11,398 bases of DNA. It comes from Parachlorella kessleri (lineage: Eukaryota > Chlorophyta > Trebouxiophyceae > Chlorellales > Chlorellaceae). The stretch spans positions 1-11,398 of the forward strand of contig BBXU01001686.1 in the NCBI GenBank assembly GCA_001598975.1, read 5' to 3'. A model generated the notes under the pieces. It had not been told where the DNA came from and ran no database searches. It was given only the letters and a program-made list of their open reading frames with translations. Position numbers and translations under genes: made by a program. This document shows positions 7,456-11,398 of this stretch, piece by piece (the first letter of the stretch is position 1; every line of letters starts with the position of its first letter).

Positions 7456-9888
7456 CTATGCCAGCCGCTTCTGCCAGCCCAGCCCTTGCTGCTGCTGAGA
7501 GCCGCCATGCAAGAACGGAAGGTCCACTTCCTCGGCGGCGCCATAAAAACCCTCCTGCAAGCACATGGCCAGAGGCCGGGGTATGAGCACAACTCCATCT
7601 TGTTATCAGCAGGCCGAACCTGGTTCCAGCAAGCCAGAAGTCCACCCGTGACACTGTGCAAATGGACATTGCAGTCGCAAAGTAAATAGCCATGCACCCT
7701 GGCGACCAATCAAGCCACTTCCGGAGTGACGGGCACAATCAGCCAAGCCAGTAGTTGACTTTTAGTTGGAAATGAACATGACAGGAAGGGGTCAGACAGC
7801 AGTGTGGCGGGTGCCAGCTGCGTCAATAAGCAGTTCAATTTGCACCGGGTGCTCACCAGGTCATAGTAGTCTCTCTGCTCAGCCTGCACAAGCCAAGCAA
7901 GGTGATCAGGCCCTCGCCACCATAACCATCTGAGGCAGGGCAGTTGGCTTGCAGCCCAGAAAGATGATACGTGACACAGCCTAGAATAGTCCACATTGTA
8001 TAAAGGGATGTCCAAGGGTCTCCACAGCGCAGTACACTCACCAAGACAGACAATGGGCAGGGCGCCTCGCCCTCCGATGCAGTTGTCGATCCCTTGCACA
8101 GGCCCCCTTATCAAACCCAGGTGGACATTCTGACAGAGCTTGGCTAACAACAGCTTACAACAAACAGACGCAGTTGGTGCGGCTTGCTGTGCGCCCATGT
8201 ACTGCCAGCTCACCGTCATGATGTGCACCACGACATCGCCATAGTCCAGCAGCTCCCAGGCACTCCTGCAGCCACCCAGCCAGCAACTGTTGGGGGCCGT
8301 AGCCGACAATGGGGACCACGGGGGCACCCCAGGCTGCCACATTGCCCAGGCAGAGCCCGCGTGGGGCTCGGACGGCATTCCAAGGCAGTGTGCCTTCCAA
8401 GCCCACACAGACACACCAAAATAACTCCATATGGCTGCTGGGCTATGGCGTCTGCTCCCACCACCGCACCTGCCCTCCACCGAGTGGCTCAGCTCACGCC
8501 CATGCACGTCCTTGGCCTGCTGCGTCATCTTGGCCAGCAGCGCATTCAGCTGCGGCTTGCTGAACACCGTGCAGATGACCATGTACTGCAGGCAGGCAAA
8601 CATCCAGTACAGCGGGATCACCTGTTGAGGCCAAAAGCAGCAAGCCAGGCAGCGGCCGCCGGGCACAGCCCTGAGGGCTACACATTGACACAGGCAAGTA
8701 AACACCTGTCCGAGCTAGGGAAACCGACAAGACAGTCGGATGCCTGCTTGCGGGTGTATGCCTCCACCGCCACGGCAAACCCTGTTGCTCCAATAGGCAT
8801 GGGCACACCAGCACTGAAGGGGCAATACTCATCAACTCTTGCACATGCACCACGGCACAACTTATGCCCGACACGCTACCGCCCACCACCAGCAGCGCCC
8901 CCTGTCACATAGTCAGCACATCCCTCGTTGACACAACGTCAGATATTGCATGTGGGCGCGCACCCGTGTCCAGTACACCAGCGGCGCCACATGCAGCACA
9001 AGCGTGTCCTCCGCTTTCGTTTCCCACGCCTCCCGCGCCTGCGCACAGCAGACGCATCAACATGGGCTGCCTAGCAGTTCGGCGGTGTAGAGGGAGTGAC
9101 ATACTGTCGGGGAAACGCATGCAGCGGAGTCAGCGGAGCCGCGGAACTGTTATGCGCAAACTCGGCCATAACAGGAAGCTATATAAGCAGGTGTCAGCAG
9201 GGCTTGCCAGCCTGTTCACGAACAGAAGTTCATGGCGGCACCCACCATGGCCACAGCAAACGACCGCGAATCTTCATCGTCAGTTATGTCCACAGCTGCG
9301 TTATGTACTGCCGGCCCTCCTGCCTCATCCTCATCCTCATCCTCAAATCCATCAAGAAAATCATCAAACTGCTCCTCTGCCGTGTCATCCCCTTCAACAG
9401 GGTCCGCGTGCTGCTGGGCTGTCCCTGTTGCTGCCGCTGCTGCCGAGGCTGCCCCAAGCGACCAATCCTGCAGTGCAAAGACAAGCCGCCCCTTCTCTGT
9501 GGCAGGCAGGCAGGCAGCCCGCCCCAGAGCTACTTCAAGTGACACAGCTGCGCTGCACAACTCTACGTTAGGCTTTGGCAGCTCAGCTACTTGTCACTAT
9601 TGGATAAGCAAAGCTCCATACGGTGGTTGCAGTACTTACCTCTTCGTCTCTGCCGGCTGCTGCTTTACACCTCGGCACTGCAAGTGGTGGCCGTGCTTGC
9701 CTGAACGCCTGCAGGAATAATGGTGGCCTTACATGGAACAGCAAGACGCACGACTGTATGAATTAAACAAAGAAAATATCAGCAGTATGTATTGACCAAG
9801 AAGCTTGACGGCTTACCCCGCTCAGGGCCTGTGAGTTAGTTACTGCATGCACACAAAGTGGACGACGTGGCAAGATGTACGGCTTCAT
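7456..9888 (-). CDS. Iojap / RsfS-type ribosome silencing factor, plastid-targeted (8 exons)
   Basis: Minus-strand exons are 9888-9817, 9708-9640, 9467-9246, 9038-8964, 8585-8470, 8265-8214, 7883-7857 and 7554-7456, giving 243 residues. All introns are GT-AG, and the phases agree across every junction. RsfS/Iojap binds ribosomal protein uL14 and stops the two ribosomal subunits joining; plant iojap acts in the plastid. Residues 1-47 are basic and Ala/Pro/Arg-rich, with PRRPLCVHAV, like a transit peptide. Residues 48-110 are Ala-rich and then strongly acidic (EDEDEDE). The iojap domain follows: ETKAEDTLVLHVAPLVYWTR (127-146), YMVICTVFSKPQLNALL (147-163), SAWELLDYGDVVVHIM (186-201), AEQRDYYDL (203-211) and EGFYGAAEEVDLPF (212-225). 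This order and wording match the family throughout. Exon 7 is only 27 bases. Acceptors at 9709 and 9754 are both in phase for exon 2; the second adds 15 residues. Confidence 0.9.
9324..9346 (-). repeat. TCC/TCA hexamer repeat coding for acidic residues in RsfS exon 3
   Basis: About four copies of a tcctca-type hexamer on the + strand encode alternating Glu and Asp on the minus strand, just before the iojap domain. It is a coding microsatellite in the acidic linker between the transit peptide and the domain. Confidence 0.6.
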
Positions 9889-10194
9889 GGTTACAAATGA
9901 CAAAGCGACAAGTGTATGCATGACATGCAGCTTGTGCCAATTCCTGGCTGTCCTATCGCTGGGGACTGAATGCTAAGCATGCTACGGTCTTGTCTGGCAT
10001 TCCCGTAACCCCCTCGCTCCGAAAACCGGGCTCTGGTAAACCCAAGCAAGCCTGGGTGTTGTCGGGTGGTGTGGTCCGTGGCAGAGTACCACCACAACAT
10101 CTCGCTGCCTCTCTTACTCGGAACCTGCAGAGCACTGGGCCTGCTAGGACAACCCCTGGGCTTCCAATCAACCCAATTCACTTAGTGGTGGCAG
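9889..10194. promoter_or_regulatory. Head-to-head promoter region shared by RsfS and HslU genes
   Basis: The two start codons (9888 on minus, 10195 on plus) face away from each other with 306 bases between, so both 5' leaders and core promoters must lie here. I see no canonical TATA box. An imperfect inverted repeat at 10058-10070 and 10088-10098 (gttgt-ggtggt against accaccacaac) sits in the HslU-proximal half. Confidence 0.6.
10058..10098. repeat. Imperfect inverted repeat upstream of HslU
   Basis: The left arm 10058-10070 (with a two-base bulge, cg at 10063-10064) pairs with the right arm 10088-10098 for 11 base pairs around a 17-base loop. It could be a palindromic protein site in DNA or a hairpin in the HslU 5' leader. 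It may also be chance. Confidence 0.4.
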
Positions 10195-11119
10195 ATGATC
10201 AGAAACACCAGGGCCCTGGCCCGCCTGCTGGTGGGTGGCATCTGTCATCCTTTCCACGCCCAGTACCGGCGCATTCGCTCGTGTTCGTGCCGATTGTGCT
10301 CAGCATAGAGGTTTCCACGTTATTGGCCTGCCAAGTGACGCGCAGGTTACGGCCCAGCAGGCAGCTTCAGGCGCTGCTAGTCTCCCTGAGGCTCGGGTGG
10401 CCAGCAGCACAGCGCCTGCCGCGCTTAGAGGGTTTCACACCAGCACCAGCGCGCCATACGCAGCGGCAGAGCCGGCAGCAGCTGTGGCGCCGGCAGAAGT
10501 GAAGGAGCCAGAGCCGGAGGAGGCCGCCCTGACCCAGGCTGAGCTGACGCCACGCCAGGTCGTGGAGATGCTTGACCGCTACATCGTCGGCCAGGACGCC
10601 GCCAAGAAGGCGGTAGCAAATGCACTTCGCAACCGGTGGCGCCGACACAAGGTCCCCAGCCCGCTGCGGGTGCGTGGGGTGGTGGGGTTGGGCCTGGGGC
10701 CCCGTCCGCCTAGTTGTTGAGCGAGCTGTGCGCCGTTGAACTCTGCACTCGCGCAGCTGCTGTGCTTTCATGTTGTTGGGTGGAGGTGGTGGGGCGGCAG
10801 GAGTGGGGTTTTTTATGTGTCGCAGCACTGAGCAGTGATTTAGCAGGAAAGGATGCCCAGCTTCGTTAAATGCTCCGTTGTTAGTTGTGTGTCCTGTCTG
10901 CTACTTGTAGGACCTCTCCATGGCTTGCAATGCTGCGGCAGCGCAGGAGAGCAGCAAAAACAATGCGTCGCTGCAATGAGGGCAATGTTGCATTTAGGGT
11001 GTTTGGGTGTGCAGGAGGAGATAACTCCCAAGAACATGCTTATGATCGGGCCCACGGGGTGCGGCAAGACCGAGATTGCGCGGCGGCTGGCTAAGCTGGC
11101 CAATGCACCTTTTGTCAAG
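10195..11119 (+). CDS. hslU: ATP-dependent protease ATPase subunit HslU (ClpY), mitochondrial, N-terminal part
   Basis: Exons are 10195-10230, 10304-10669 and 11015-11119, with phase 0 GT-AG introns of 73 and 345 bases. The donor at 11120 shows that the gene continues past the window. HslU is the AAA+ unfoldase ring that feeds proteins to the HslV peptidase; eukaryotic copies work in mitochondria. Residues 1-12 ([12 protein letters not shown]) and the following Arg/Ser/Ala-rich stretch, including [13 protein letters not shown], look like a mitochondrial presequence. The conserved HslU start is [20 protein letters not shown] (from about 93), then [36 protein letters not shown] (135-154, Walker A GPTGCGKT at 146-153) and [15 protein letters not shown]. 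This matches HslU rather than ClpX, which lacks the RNRWRR...TPKNILMIGPTG wording and carries a zinc finger. 169 residues are visible, so the nucleotide-binding Walker B and the rest are outside. Confidence 0.93.
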
Positions 11120-11398
11120 GTATGGAAGGTCGAGCACGAGCACCTCACAGGGGGGACAATGCAGAACCCGTGGTAATCTGCTGTGGAGAACAGGGTGCTG
11201 ATGCGCAGGTGGCTGTCTGCTGTGGAGAACAGGGTGCCCAGGCGCAGGTGGCGGTCTGCTGCTGACGAGTGGGTGGGAGATGGAGAGGGAGAGCCTGCAG
11301 TATCCTCACCGGCTGCCAGACACTGCTCACATAGTTCAGTGGGAGTCACTGTGGCAACAGGCAGAATAGCCAGGCAGCATGCCAAGGAAGCAGGGCGG
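11120..11398 (+). other. hslU: Start of HslU intron 3, containing a 39-base tandem repeat
   Basis: After the donor aag|gtatgg at 11120, the sequence no longer matches HslU, whose next residues should be a VEATKFTEVG-like run. The rest of the window is therefore intron with no acceptor that restores the protein. It contains the tandem repeat listed separately. Confidence 0.7.
11177..11261 (+). repeat. 39-base tandem repeat, two copies plus a partial third
   Basis: Copies start at 11177, 11216 and 11255, each with tctgctgtggagaacagggt or a shortened form, and the first two end in gcgcaggtggc. The two full copies differ at a few positions. The unit length is a multiple of three, but the repeat lies in an intron. 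Confidence 0.75.

Noticed and set aside
7710..8705. 331-codon minus-strand ORF read as one continuous protein
   Set aside because: Family motifs of iojap occur in pieces separated by non-matching sequence with good splice sites, so it is three exons plus stop-free introns rather than one exon.
10235..10720. HslU starting at a GTG in the 10235 frame as a single exon
   Set aside because: Nuclear genes start at ATG. The ATG at 10195 with a 73-base intron gives a better presequence and an in-phase join, and the conserved domain is split by a second intron.
10595..11119. Identification of the last gene as ClpX
   Set aside because: The RNRWRR and [30 protein letters not shown] wording is specific to HslU, and there is no ClpX zinc-finger region.

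Overview
The window looks like nuclear DNA from a green alga, most likely a core chlorophyte. This is inferred from four signs. Genes are interrupted by GT-AG introns of roughly 60 to 380 bases. TGTAA, the chlorophyte poly(A) signal, follows two genes within about 165 bases of the stop and is the first one found after a third. Exons carry CAG/glutamine and alanine tracts. One gene encodes a protein of plastid-iojap type with a transit-peptide-like N-terminus. I see no bacterial operons, mobile elements or CRISPR arrays.

Layout, left to right. (1) 2-680 (+): the 3' end of a glutamine-, alanine- and proline-rich protein gene, with one intron. It is followed by about 1.8 kb without a recognisable gene, ending at a TGTAA at 2480. 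(2) 2824-3833 (+): a complete three-exon gene for a stand-alone thiamine-phosphate-synthase/TenI-family protein of 212 residues. (3) 4144 to about 5305 (+): a three-exon gene for a BUD23-type 18S rRNA guanine-N7 methyltransferase, whose usual basic C-terminal tail I cannot find. (4) 5461-7095 (+): a 544-codon open frame for a glutamine- and histidine-rich protein of unknown family, with a poly(A) signal at 7256. (5) 9888-7456 (-): a complete eight-exon gene for an iojap/RsfS plastid ribosome silencing factor, convergent with gene 4. (6) 10195 to beyond 11398 (+): the first three exons of mitochondrial HslU (ClpY), divergent from gene 5 across about 306 bases.

Themes. Three of the recognised genes concern ribosomes or organelle proteostasis: BUD23 (small-subunit maturation), RsfS (plastid large-subunit silencing) and HslU (mitochondrial protein unfolding). 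RsfS and HslU share a head-to-head promoter region. The genes are otherwise unrelated, as expected for a eukaryotic chromosome. All exon models were built by reading splice sites and matching known family motifs by eye, without alignment software or transcripts. The most useful points to follow up are the fate of the BUD23 tail and its relation to the unknown downstream ORF, the stop-free multiple-of-three introns in RsfS, and the unusual residues in the ThiE-like protein.
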